This document shows, in pieces, positions 23,500 through 35,215 of a stretch of 64,000 nt of DNA (position 1 is the first letter of the stretch; each line of letters begins with the position of its first letter). The DNA is taken from NCBI GenBank assembly GCA_026874595.1, contig CM049309.1, positions 92,464,723-92,528,722 of the forward strand. Direction: 5' to 3'. The translations under genes and the position numbers were made by a program. The notes below the pieces were generated by a model. The model was not told the origin of the DNA and did not search any database. It saw only the letters and a list, made by a program, of their open reading frames with translations. Origin of the DNA: Sipunculus nudus. Its lineage: Eukaryota > Annelida > Sipuncula > Golfingiida > Sipunculidae.

Positions 23500-26400
23500 C
23501 AAGGCCTACAGGCCTAATGCGAACCTGTGCACTGGATAATACACCAAATATAATGCTTCAATGCTGGACCAATTACTTCTCATGTATATGAACAATGCAG
23601 ATACTAAACTTTTTGAATCAGAAACAATTACACAAACATCACTGCTGAAAATCTTGCATGGGTGCACACAACACAACTAGGGACCCATGGGTCTCGACGC
23701 TCAGCTGAATTTGTCTATAAGGACATTTTTAAAGAATTTTTTTTTCAGAATGACAGTCCTGTGACCTTAACATATGACCTTGTGACCAAAACATCTTAGA
23801 ACTTAATATCCTTGAACTTGCAGCATTAGGATTATTGTAACAATCTTTTAAAAAGTGACCTTGACCTCTGACCAGATAACCTAAAATTCTATAGGTTTCC
23901 TCACTTTGGGCAAGTAAGCCATGTGTGAACGTTGGAAAGTTCAGGATGAAAAGTTTGATTTACAGTGCATCGACAATCTTTTTAAAGATGTGGCTTCTGT
24001 GACCTTCAACTTAGATCGCTTGACCCTGAAAATCAAAATGAATTTATTTATGTGTTTGGTCATTATTAAAACAAGTTTGAAGCCAGTCTGTCTATCCAAA
24101 GCAGAATTATCATCCAAAAACTAATTTGTGAATGGATGGGCCCTGTGACCTTGACCTTTGACCGAAAAATCAGACAGAATCTTCCCTTGTGGCAGGTTAG
24201 CAATATCTTGAAGATGGTAGGTTTGCAATGAAAAGTTTGGCATCAAATGAATACACATTCCTTTTAAAGAAATGGGTCCTGTGACCTTGACCATTGACCT
24301 CATGACCCCAAAATCATATAGGTTTTTGCTTTAGTGGTGGGCCATGTGTAAGTCAAGTTTGAAATCCATATGCCAATCCAACTTGGAGTTATCGTCTGGA
24401 AACAAATTTGTGTGGATGGACGGATTGACACACAGACAGACATACAAACAGACAGGGTGATTAGTATTGGGCATCCACTTGTGATCAATAAACACACCAG
24501 GTTTGGGGACACCAGATGTAATCACAGCTGAGAAACTGACATGATTGTTGTCATTTTATAGTAATTAAATAGAAAATTTTTCGTTAAAATAGGAAAAAAT
24601 ATAGGTGGCACCACCAAGTTTCAGGAACTGACAAAACTAGTCATGGTTAATATTCAAGGCAAGATTCATGACAAACCAGGCATTAATTATCAAGATATTG
24701 GAGGTTTTGTATCAAATTTTTTACTATTCTGGGGGGTACTTTCAAGCCCCATAGCTTGAAGGATATAGGTCACAGTGACCTAATTTCAGGTTTCCGAGGA
24801 GATTTTTAATTGACCTCCCTGGATGTTCACTTAGAAGTTTCTAGGACCAGCGGTTACGATTTGTGCCCCGCTAACTGACAGCCAGATGCCCAGACCTTCG
24901 GACGGAAGACTGACAAAGTGCCATTCCTATACCTCAGTTGACTTACAGTCAGCTGAGCTAAAAATGATTGTAGCTGGCACCACCAGTCTTGTATACAACG
25001 AAGCTATCAGAGATATATACATATGCCCAAGTTCAGACTGATATATCAAACCCCTCCTGAGAAATAAGCAGGTACACACACTGTGCAAAAATTATTTTAG
25101 GTGGCATCACCAGTCTTGTATACGACAAAGCTATTCGATAGGTATAAACATGCAAAAATTTCAGGATGATATATCAAATTCCTCTATAGAAATAAGCAGG
25201 CACAAAAGTCACACACTGTGCAAATGTCACTGTAGGTGGTGACACCTGTCTTGTGAACGAGAAAGCCATCAAAGACACATAGACAGGTCAAAATATCAGG
25301 CTAGTACATCAAACTTACCTTGAATCTGATGCAAGGGGCTGACCAGGCTTAGGTGAGTAAGGCAGTTGCCCCGAGTGAACTGGGACAAATTTGCTGGCTC
25401 AGGCTACTGTGGCTCAGGCTACTGTGGCTCAGGCTACTGCACTGAGTGAACTCATGACCTGCACCTGGCTAGACTGGGTGAACATTTGACCTGTTGCCTA
25501 ATCTGATACAGTTGGCAGTCTGCCAAAGCTATAAATAGATTGGCTCCACATGCAGCCCTGAGGGGCATAACACCCATGAGGTGATAACATGGTGCTCATG
25601 AGGTGTTCACATGTCACCCATGAGATGATCACATGCCTTGTGCTTGGCTGCACTGATTGAACTCTCGACCTATATCTGGCTGCACTGAATGAACTCCTGA
25701 TCTATTGGCAAATCTGAAACAGTTGGCAGTTTCTTAACCTATTTAAATATACAGACACAATCTTGGCCTGATGGCAAATCTGTTTACACATACTGAAAGG
25801 CTTTGGCTAAAATGCTTTTTTCAAGCTGAAATATTCATAAACTTTTTATCAAAATATCTAGAATAATAAAAGATGCAGTTCTTTCATTGTTAAAGGTCCA
25901 ATAATTCTGCCAAAAATTATTCAAGTAAACTTGAACAAAGGCCACCTAAAAACAATTTTTGTGCCATGTTACAGAAGTTATAATTGAAACAATAATTTTG
26001 TAGAAGAACAGTTTTGCAGTCCTCAGTTTGAGTTAGACATAATATTGGCCATAAGACCAACTTAAGCTTTTCTGATATGATTGAAAGAACCATGTCCTAG
26101 GATAATTCTTTTGAAAAATTGAACCATTCAACTTGACAGTTTCATCATAAACATTTTAAGCTGAAAGAGGCTAAAATTATGAGGTTTTAGCCCATAAAAA
26201 CAGGTCAACGTAGGTGGCACCACAAAATCTGCAACTTAAAATATGAGTCATGTGACCAACATTTGCAAAATACTTGGTAATGCTAGCTTCTGTCATTTCT
26301 GAGATAACTATGTCAGTATGCTTTCTTGGCCAAATGAATGTTCAAATTCGTTTAACTCCACTAAAATTCATCAAATGCAAACCATTGCCTCTGGGATCAT

Positions 26401-28270
26401 TTCTGTCAAATATTAAACAATTTGGCTGGACCGTTTACAAGAAGACTTTTAAAGGTTTTTCAGCTTTCCCCCCTATAAAATCTAAGTAAAAGCAGATAGC
26501 AAAAAATAAGCTGAATCCCACAACATTTGATATATGACAGATTATTGCATAAAATCTGGGTATGGTAGATCCTGCTATTCCTGAGAAATTATGGGTTGAT
26601 ATAGAAATGACCAATGACCCCTGAACAAAAAAAGGTCAATGCAGGTGGCGTCCCAAAACCTGAATTTCATATATGACTCATGTGACCAACACTTGCATAA
26701 AATTTGGTGATGACAGCTCTGGCCGTTTCTGAGATTTTCATTTTAGTATGCTTTATTGGACAGATGACTAAGTTCAACTTCCTGTAATTCGGTCAAAATT
26801 CACCGAACTTAAACCATTTGAACAAATTTGAGAGAGATGGTATAAAAGATTATTTCTGTGAAAAATTGAACAAATTGGCTTGACCGTTTCATGGGAGAAG
26901 ATTTTTGAAGGTTTTTTAGTTTTTTCTCTATAAAATCTGAGAAAATGCAGATTTTTCCAGATGACTAATTTTTTGCATTAAATTTCATGATGCTAGCTCC
27001 AGTCGCTTACGAAATAGTATGGGTTAACGTATACCTGTGATTCCCTGGCATGAGGAATATCTAAAATCATAAATCTACATTTTTTAAAAGTTTTTAAAAA
27101 CATTCTTGTCAATATTAACCATAGATAACCTGAAATCTAAATGTCTGGAGGCATGATGTAACGGATGCTGATAAACTGGTACCAGGCTAGATGTATCTGC
27201 TTCACACAGCTACCATATATGGTAAAATTACTCAATTCGATCTTTATAAATCAGCCAAAATTCATTCTTTGGAACCATAAAAGAAAATTATTGTAAGAAT
27301 TATTCAGGGGATTATTCTTGTAAAATATTAAACAAATTGGCCTCAGTAGCATCAGTCAAAAAACGTTTTGCAGGTTTATAATTCATATGGGAAAATAAAG
27401 CAAAATGGCTAAGTTAAGGTTGCCATAACTCAGCCAAAAATCACTGAACCAAAACCATTTGAACAAACTTAAATTATCAACATCTGAGGATAATTAATGG
27501 GTGAGATTTAAGAATTTGGCCCAATAGTTTTTGAGAAGATCTTTCTAGCCACTGAGCTAAAATGGGCTGTTATGGCATATGAATAAATTCAGCTTCCCTT
27601 AACTCAGCCAAAAGTCACTGAACTGAGACCATTTGAACAAACTTCAGAAAGCACTACCCGATGATCATTTCTGTGCGATATTAAACAATTTGGCCATATG
27701 GTTTCAGAGAAGACCGTTTTTGTAGATGTAAGTGTGATACGGGCACTGATGACCCCCGTACAAAAGGCCGATGCAGGTGGCGCCACCAATTCCTCAATTT
27801 CAGATATGACTCATGTGACCAACATTGGCATAAAATTTGGTGATGATAGCTCCAGCCATTTCTAAGATTGTAATTTTAGTTTGCTTTTTTGGACAGATGA
27901 TTAAGTTCAACTAGCTGTAACTGGGCCAAAAATCACCAAACTTAAACCATTCGAACAAATTTGAGAGAGATTGTTCCAGGGATCATTTCTGTGAAATATT
28001 GGACAATTTGGCTGAACATTTTCGGAGAAGAAGATTTTTAAAGCTTTTTTATCTTTTTCCCAATAAAATCTAAGAAAATGCAGTTAGCCAAAAAACAAGT
28101 AAAATCAGATAGAGTTTTTCAGATGACTAATTTTTTGCATAAAATTTCTTGATGCTAACTCTTGCTCTTTTCAAGATAGTATGGGTTAACGTATAGACGA
28201 CGGACGCGGGACGCCGGATGATAGACGACGGACGATGCCACACCAATGCATAAGCTCACAGGTTCGCTAA
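23500..28270 (-). mobile_element. Delta element delta2, 4,771 bp including alpha insertion
   Basis: It starts CAAGGCCTACAGGCCTAATG, then GCGAACCTGTG, and ends AAGCTCACAGGTTCGCTAA at 28270. The left core has palindrome variants (24970-25240); the right core has units containing 'gtaactcagccaaaaatcac' and the palindrome at 27776-27787. The empty site in zeta1 ('cacagaaaatgg', near 60576) has the same number of A residues as the two flanks joined, so there is no target duplication. Confidence 0.82.
23677..24961 (-). mobile_element. Alpha-type element inside delta2, 1,285 bp
   Basis: It starts CTAGGGACCCATGGGTCTCG with GCTCAGCTGA just inside and ends GTCAGCTGAGCTAA at 24961. The start CTAG rather than CAAG shows that alpha and beta/gamma/epsilon termini share one C(A/T)AG rule. 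The interior mixes TGACCTTGACC-rich gamma-like sequence with one alpha core unit near 24600. Confidence 0.78.
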
Positions 28271-29056
28271 AAATTGCTTAAAGAATGAGAAATATTCAAA
28301 TTTTAAGTACAACATGATAATAATTGAGATAGATATCAATCTTTTGTGGAAGTTTAATACGAGTAATTGTCATAACAACATGGCACAGTCAGTTGAAACA
28401 TTTTGCTTGTTGGCAAACTTTGTGTCACTTTGCAGACTCAATTCAACCAATGGGCTTGCCAACACAGTCCTTATTAGAATTTCATTCATATTCACAAGAA
28501 ATTCCCATGTAAATAAATAAAAAAATTATCAACTTTACGGTACGGGTGTCCTTGAGCCATATAGAAACGTGTTCAATAGTGTAGCATAGATATTTAACGC
28601 AAATTATTGGCATGGAAAATCGGTTTTGACAGTAAGTCTATGGTGCGTTATCGTGCGTTATGAATACAGGGCATTAGTTTTGTGAGGGGCATCCAGGGGG
28701 CGCAGCAAACAGCAATCGGTTAATCATTATGATTTCAGCAAAATGGACATTTCGGACCTGCAAGTTTAGGACTAGGACATTTTAAAACTAGGATGTATCA
28801 GTCAGGATATTTCGTATATGTTCTTTATGCCAGGGAGGATTATTTGGACAGATGAACGGACAATTTGACAACATGGTTTAGGAGATGAACATTTTTAAAT
28901 TTCATAAAACCTAGAAAATTCAGTTGGCCAAGAAATAAGCAAATTCCAAGGAATTTTTAAGATGACAAATTTTTGGTGATGCTAGCTCCTGCCCTTTTTG
29001 AGATAGCTATGATGCAGGACGGGCAACACCATCGCATAAGCTCACAGATTCGCTAA

Positions 29057-29919
29057 AAATGCAAACCAAGTTTTTTCAAACAGTTGAAAGATATAGTTCC
29101 ACAAGTTCTAATCTGGGCATTCTGTGTCTAGACAATGTGTCTAGACGTCTAGACACATCGTCTTGAAACCAGACTGAGCCAGGTCAGTTACCATGGTGAT
29201 TTCTGGACTGCACCTGGTTAAACTGAGTGACCTCTTGACTTGGCATGTTGAAACTTGGCATGTTGTCAAATCTGTTTTCAAACACTGAAAGCCTTTTTCT
29301 ATTGGCTAAACTGCTTTTTTAGAGCTGCATTTACCCAATCTATTCTTATAAAACTGGCAGAACCCAACCATAGAATAATTCTTGTAAATGTTTAAACCAA
29401 TCAGCTAGACAGTTTTATCATAAAACAGAGTATAAGCTAGAAGAGTCTAAAATTACATTTTTGCTTGTAAAAATCAGCAGGTGTTGCACCAACAATACCT
29501 CAATTTCAGATATGAATTATGTGACAAAAATTGGCATAAAATTTGGTGATGATAGCTCCAGCCGTTTCTAAGATTTTAATTTTAGTGTGCTTTTTTGGAC
29601 AGATGACTAAGTTCAACCTCCTGTAACTCGGCCAAAAATCTCTGAACTGGAACCATTCGGGAAAACTTGAGAGAGTTTGTTCCAGGGCCCATTTCTGTGA
29701 AATATTGGACAAATTAGCTGGACAGTTTCGGAGAAGATTTTTAAAGCTTTTTTTTTGCTTTTCCACAATCTAAGAAAATGCAGTTAGAAAAAAATCAACA
29801 AAATCTGATAGAGCTTTTTAAATGACCAATTTTTAGCTCAGCCATTATCGAGAAAGTATGGGTTAACAAACAGTCAACAGACGATGCCACACCATCGCAT
29901 ACGCTCACAGGTGCGCTAA
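29057..29919 (-). mobile_element. Delta right-end fragment
   Basis: The sequence from 'tgcaaaccaagttttttc' to a second delta terminus ending CGCTAA at 29919 matches the right part of deltaB (45237-46044). It has no left terminus of its own next to it, so it is either the true end of delta1 or part of a tandem delta array. Confidence 0.6.
29136..29157. repeat. 22-bp perfect palindrome built on TCTAGACGTCTAGA
   Basis: The central TCTAGACGTCTAGA is extended by TGTG/CACA on each side with no mismatch. A diverged version with further TCTAGA motifs occurs in deltaB near 45303-45365, so it is an old feature of the delta right half. Confidence 0.8.
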
Positions 29920-30325
29920 AAATGAAGTCTCCACAGTTCAACTGAATATGGCAAAATATTTATTCTTCTAAACTTATATATTTTACATGGATTGTACAAC
30001 CAGTTATTAAACTAATCAAGGCACTCTCCATGGCTCAGATGATGGCGCTTGGTAGAATGTAGGGTGGAGGAAACTGGAGAACACGGTGGTTTATTGTGCC
30101 ATTACCTGTGTGAACCAATTATTACTGACTATTCAGAAAATATCTTTCTTGAGAAAATAAAGTGTATAAAGTAATAGAGGATACAAACTTATGAAAGTTC
30201 CATGTTCAATTGTATTTATTTATATTGGTACCGTAGGCAAAAGGCCTTTTCTACAATAAATTCTTCAACTATATGTATATGTGCTTGTCATGATCAGATT
30301 AAACATTGATTATTAAACAACATAC
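29920..30325. other. Intron sequence downstream of exon 5
   Basis: Unique AT-rich DNA with the 5' splice site of exon 5 at its right edge. Nothing else is recognised. Confidence 0.5.
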
Positions 30326-30475
30326 CATCTTCCAGTGTTTGCTGGGAAATTGTTTCTGATGAACCACTGGAGTATCTGTGTGTGTAGACCTTAACGTAGA
30401 TTTTGTACTCTGTAAACGGCCGTAACCCTGTGATGTTTCCCTGGGATTTATCCACAACCGTCTGTAATTCATCAC
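30326..30475 (-). CDS. Receptor exon 5 of window: second half of FN3 domain 1
   Basis: This 150-nt exon (50 codons, phase 1 at both ends) has acceptor TTGCAG at 30481-30476 and donor GTATGT at 30325-30320. It encodes DELQTVVDKSQGNIT, then GLRPFTEYKIYVKVY (E-F loop and F strand of FN3) and THRYSSGSSETISQQTLED. It completes the FN3 domain begun in exon 32609-32336 (junction TDPEG-DELQ) and leads in phase into exon 22034-21843 (TLED-VPRV). The 49/51-bp minisatellite begins inside the intron right at its 3' splice site, so the upstream pyrimidine tract and branch region consist of repeat sequence. Confidence 0.92.
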
Positions 30476-30480
30476 CTGCA

Positions 30481-31827
30481 AGAATGTCCATACTGTATCA
30501 ATCATCTATACATGTCAAACAGGATGAGAAGAATGTCCATACTGTATCAATCATCTATACATGTCAAACAGGATGAGAAGAATGTCCATACTGTATCAAT
30601 CATCTATACATGTCAAACAGGATGAGAAGAATGTCCATACTGTATCAATCATCTATACATGTCAAACAGGATGAGAAGAATGTCCATACTGTATCAATCA
30701 TCTATACATGTCAAACAGGATGAGAAGAATGTCCATACTGTATCAATCATCTATACATGTCAAACAGGATGAGAAGAATGTCCATACTGTATCAGTCATC
30801 TATACATGTCAAACAGGATGAGAAGAATGTCGATACTGTATCAGTCATCTATACATGTCAAACAGGATGAGAAGAATGTCCATACTGTATCAATCATCTA
30901 TACATGTCAAACAGGATGAGAAGAATGCCCATACTGTATCAATCATCTATACATGTCAAACAAGATGAGAAGAATGTCCATACTGTATCAATCATCTATA
31001 CATGTCAAACAGGATGAGAAGAATGTCCATACTATGTATCAATCATCTATACATGTCAAACAGGATGAGAAGAATGTCCATACTATGTATCAATCATCTA
31101 TACATGTCAAACAGGATGAGAAGAATGTCCATACTGTATCAATCATCTATACATGTCAAACAGGATGAGAAGAATGTCCATACTGTATCAATCATCTATA
31201 CATGTCAAACATGATGAGAAGAATATCCAGACTGTATCAATCATCTATACATGTCAAACATGATGAGAAGAATGTCCATACTATGTATCAATCATCTATA
31301 CATGTCAAACAGGGTGAGAAGAATGTCCATACTTTGTATCAATCATCTATACATGTCAAACAGGATGAGAAGAATGTCCATACTATGTATCAATCATCTA
31401 TACATATCAAACAAGATGAGAAGAATGTCCATACTATGTATCAATCATCTATACATGTCAAACAGGATGAGAAGAATGTCCATACTATGTATCAATCATC
31501 TATACATGTCAAACAGGATGAGAAGAATGTCCATACTATGTATCAATCATCTATACATGTCAAACAGGATGAGAAGAATGTCCAGACTGTATCAATCATC
31601 TATACATGTCAAACAGGATGAGAAGAATGTCCATACTATGTATCAATCATCTATACATGTCAAACAGGATGAGAAGAATGTCCATACTATGTATCAATCA
31701 TCTATACATGTCAAACAGGATGAGAAGAATGTCCATACTATGTATCAATCATCTATACATGTCAAACAGGATGAGAAGAATGTCCATACTATGTATCAAT
31801 CATCTATACATGTCAAACAGGATGAGA
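30481..31827. repeat. Minisatellite, 27 units of 49 or 51 bp
   Basis: The unit starts AGAATGTCCATACTGTATCA and ends AACAGGATGAG(A). The first 11 units (30481-31019) are 49-mers. From 31020 on, most units carry TATGT in place of TGT, making 51-mers, with 49-mers at 31122, 31171, 31220 and 31575: 15 x 49 + 12 x 51 = 1,347 bp. Units differ by only a few substitutions, implying recent expansion or homogenisation. The array lies in the intron between exons 4 and 5 and ends inside exon 5's acceptor region. Confidence 0.97.
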
Positions 31828-31854
31828 AGATTTCAATTGTGTTGTTAATATGAA

Positions 31855-32280
31855 CAAGTGGCCCATGGGCCATGATGCTCAGCTGAATTTGATGTACCGG
31901 CAATGCATGCATTAATTATTGAGATATCAATGAACATATGAAATTTTACTCAAAATGTAATAATAACAGTGAAAGTTAGTCTGCATTAATGCCATAATCT
32001 GTACTATTGGTTGGGAAAATTTTGTTCAAACTTTACATTATGACATAATAACCTGTGAGGCATGTTAATTCAATGTTACAACCAAATGACAAGTAATTGG
32101 CCTTGAATTCAGGGGTAGAATGACTTCCAGAAAGCTCAAACTCATACATTTTTTTCCACAGAAAATAGTCTAGTGATCAAACATTGGTTTTTCATGAAAA
32201 TTTCACCAGGACCTCCCTAGGTGGTATATTATAAGTTTCTAGGTAAAATAGTTACTATCTGTGCCCTGACTGACTTTTAA
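31855..32280 (-). mobile_element. Alpha fragment with left end only
   Basis: It starts CAAGTGGCCCATGGGCCATG, an alpha left end in which both hairpin arms changed together (GGCCCATGGGCC instead of GACCCATGGGTC), followed by GCTCAGCTGA. Alpha-like sequence ('aagtttctaggtaaaatagttac') continues to about 32280 and stops without a right terminus. Confidence 0.6.
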
Positions 32281-32335
32281 GGTGCTCAAGATCATGTCAT
32301 ACTTCCTAGCACTAATTAATTATTTTGTTGCTCAC

Positions 32336-32609
32336 CCTCAGGGTCAGTGTAATGTATTGAGTATCCAACAATGTGGTTGCGATCACAGGTCACATGACTG
32401 TGGTTCCATGTGACCTGGATCCTCGTGCTGCTCAGGGCGGAAGCCTTCAGGTTGAATGGTGGATCAGGCCGTGTTTTGGGTCCGAGTATAGCCAGCTGTA
32501 TGGTCCCATATGCAGAGCCTGCTGCATTCTCGGCCACACACTGGTAATACCCAGAGTCTTCACTGATGTCACTTGGTGTAAACGACAGCCGGCTCCCTCT
32601 ATCTGTAAT
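32336..32609 (-). CDS. Receptor exon 4 of window: Ig C-half plus FN3 domain 1 N-half
   Basis: This 274-nt exon starts in phase 0 and ends in phase 1, with acceptor TTTTCAG at 32616-32610 and donor GTGAGC at 32335-32330. It encodes the end of an I-set Ig domain (SRLSFTPSDI, EDSGYYQCVAEN with the second conserved Cys, then GSAYGTIQLAIL), a short linker (GPKTRPDPP), and the start of FN3 domain 1 (FNLKASALSS, QVTWN with the B-strand Trp, HIVGYSIHYTDPEG). An Ig-to-FN3 transition within one exon fixes the domain order. DSGYYQCVAEN followed by an AxxxxQLAIL strand and PDPP linker resembles the last Ig of DCC/neogenin/protogenin proteins. Confidence 0.93.
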
Positions 32610-32709
32610 CTGAAAACAACATATATTCAAATAAGGTGGTTCCTAGTAACTGTTTTTGAAATATCACATTGAACATGCAGACCTGAAGGACAAATTGGTA
32701 AAAATTAAA
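32610..32709. other. Intron sequence upstream of exon 4
   Basis: About 100 bp of unique intron carry the 3' splice site of exon 4; the 14.3-kb intron beyond is almost all nested elements. Confidence 0.5.
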
Positions 32710-34179
32710 CAAGGCCTTCAGGCCTAATGCGAACCTGTGCAAAGTTTGGGATTATGAATGGAGGTTTATTTTTAAAATTTAATATTGATCCTCTTAAGTC
32801 CTGCATATCTACGTTAGTCATTATGATTTCAGCAAAATGGACGTTCCGGACCTGCAAGTTTCAGACTAGGACATTTTAAAACTAGAATATGGGTAGTCAA
32901 CAAGCAACTAAGTGTATCCGCAGAAATCAGAGTGGGACGGATGAAGTAAGGCATGGATTAAGTGGCAAGGGGAAAAGAGTGAGGTGTGTTGCATATAAGC
33001 ATGGATGTCTGCAGCATAAACGTGAATGTAGGTGGTGCCACCTGTCATAAAATCAAGAAAATTGTCCAGGGTGTATAAACCTGCAAAATTTCAGGTGGAT
33101 AAGTCAAACCACTTCTGAGATATGAGTGATTTTATCCCAAGGCAGATGAACAGATGGACGCTGTGCATAAGTGGTTCCAGGTGGCACCACCAGTTTTGCC
33201 TATGATTAAGAGCTATGTGAGATCTATACACGTGCAAAATTTTGGCCCAATCGGGTAAACGGTTCCCTAGATATGAGCTTGGATGTCTGCATAGTAAACC
33301 TGAATGTAGGTGGTGCCACCTGTCATAAAATCATGAGAGCTGTCCAGTATGTATAAACCTGCAAAATTTCATGTGGAAAAGTCAAACAACTGCTGAGATA
33401 TGAGTGATTCTATCCCAAGGCAGATGAACAGATGGATGCTGTGCATAAACTAGACATTTCTTGGCACCGCAGGTGCCAGAGTATCCCCAGACATATTAAG
33501 TACCCCCCCCCCTTTAAGAATAGGCCCCCATTTTTAGCAGCATATACTGACACTTGGCAAGCAATTATTGGTTCTTCCATTTATCAATCCACAATCTTTT
33601 TGAAGATGTTGGTCCTGTGACCTTGACCTTTGACATCATGACCCCAAAATCAATTGGGGTCTTGCTTTTTCAATGGGACATATATAAGTCAAGTTTGAAA
33701 TCTATACATCAATAAAAGCAGGAATTATCATCCAGAAACTAATTTTTTGACAGATGGCTCCTGTGGCCTTGACCTTTGACCTTGTGACCCCAAAAGTGAT
33801 ATCGATGATCCACTTTTATATATAAATCAATAGAGGTCTAGATTTATTGATGGGCCATATATAAGTCAGGTCTGAAATCCATAAATTAATCCAAGCTTGA
33901 ATTATCATCTCGGGAACTAATTTTTGGACAGATGGCTCCTGTGACCTTCACCTTTGACCTTGTTACCTCAAAATTGATAGGGTTCTTCCTCTATTGGCAG
34001 GGGAACTGTATGTGCAAGATTAAATGTCTGAGATGAAATGTTTGGCTGAAAATGCATCCACAATCTTTTTAAAGATGTGTCCTGTGACCTTGACCTTTGA
34101 CCTCATGACCCCAAAATCAATTCGGGTCTTGCTTTTCCAAGGGGTCATATACAAGTCAAGTTTGAAATCCATACATCAA

Positions 34180-35215
34180 CTAGAGTATCAGCAGAAGCTG
34201 ACAAAAGCCCTCAGCCAAAACAACAGTGTTTAGAGGTGGTAACAGTAACAAGTACTAAATATCTGTTCTCACATGGATGTATATCTGTACATGTCTCAGT
34301 TATAAATTTAAAATGGAGAAGTATGTACCATGATTCATAAAAATCCACCAAATGCTTCCTGAAAAATAAGCTTCTAAGTTTTATTCTATTATAAGCTCTG
34401 TGACCTTGAAAAGTAGGTCAAGGTCACCCATCTTCGAACTTGACCGAGATTTTGTAGATATACGTCTTCACCAAAGAAATAAAATTTCTCTTGTGAATCC
34501 TTTTAGAGATATCCCGCTCACAAGGCCAAAGTTGAAAAATCCAAGAAAAATTCATTAAAAATCAGAAATTGCAGGTGGCACCCCCAAACTTGTTCATCAG
34601 TTACAGACCATCAGTCCCTATGATCATAGTAAGAATTGTGAAAATCCTCCTAATGGTTTCTGAGAAATAAGCTTCTAAATGTTTTTTCTATAATCAGCTC
34701 TAAAACGTAGAAAAATAGGTCAAGGTCACCCATCTTCGAACTTGACCGAGATTTTGTCAATAAACATCTTCACCGAAAAAATAAAATTCCTACGGTGAAT
34801 CCTTTAAGAGATATCCTGCTCACAAGCCCAAAGTTGAAAAATCCGATAAAAATCTATTAAATAAATCAGAAATTGTAGGTGGCGCCACCAAACTTGTGAA
34901 GCTATTACAGACTATCAGTCCCAATAATCATAGTAAGTTTTGTGAAAATCCACCAAATGGTTCCTGAGTAATAAGCATCTAAGTGTTTTTCTATAATCAG
35001 CTCTAAAATGTAGAAAAATAGGTCAAGGTCACCCATCTTCGAACTTGACCGAGATTTTGTCGATATACATCTTTACCAAGGAAATAAAATTCTGATGGTG
35101 AATCCTTTTCAAGATATCCCGCTCACAAGGTAAAAGTTAACGGACGCCAGACGGACGGACGGACGGACAGCTTGGGTGACGACAATAGCCCATCAGCCTA
35201 AGGGCTGAGGGCTAA
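34180..35215 (-). mobile_element. Epsilon element, complete, 1,036 bp
   Basis: It starts CTAGAGTA, hairpin TCAGC-AGAA-GCTGA (34188-34201), then AGCCCTCAGCC (34206-34216). The perfect inverse GGCTGAGGGCT lies at 35203-35213 and the element ends CTAA. Three core units of about 300 bp carry 'cgaacttgaccgagattttgt'; one has the palindrome at 34878-34889. An (ACGG)n tract lies just inside the right end near 35153. The empty site in other gammas reads CATCAATAAAAG, and the flanks restore it exactly. Confidence 0.85.

Larger units (their letters stand above)
22432..28719. mobile_element. Zeta2: TTAA-targeted piggyBac-like element, split by delta2
   Basis: TTAA at 22428-22431 and at 28720-28723 flank the element. 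The terminal inverted repeats are CCATTTACTGTTTG on the left and, read inward from the right, CCGATTGCTGTTTG. Zeta-specific sequence is 22432-23499 and 28271-28719, about 1.5 kb in all, matching zeta1 at 59496-61020. TTAA duplication and CC-initiated inverted repeats are piggyBac-superfamily traits. No transposase ORF is present. Confidence 0.75.
22324..29056 (-). mobile_element. Delta element delta1, split by zeta2
   Basis: It starts CAAGGCCACCAGGCCTTATG and matches deltaB (32710) for about 110 bp, then zeta2 interrupts at a TTAA. Delta sequence resumes at 28720 ('tcattatgatttcagc'). A delta right end, GCATAAGCTCACAGATTCGCTAA, lies near 29034-29056. A second right end follows at 29919, so which one belongs to this left end is ambiguous. 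Confidence 0.65.

Noticed and set aside
29828-29850. Possible reverse-oriented alpha end (TTTTTAGCTCAG)
   Set aside because: The sequence aligns with normal delta right-half sequence, and the following bases do not continue the alpha inverted repeat.
31002-31853. Open frames of 70-200 codons with repeated SNRMRRMSILC-type units
   Set aside because: They are the 51-bp minisatellite read through; the unit is a multiple of three and lacks stops, so open frames arise in more than one register. No start context, domain or splice evidence.
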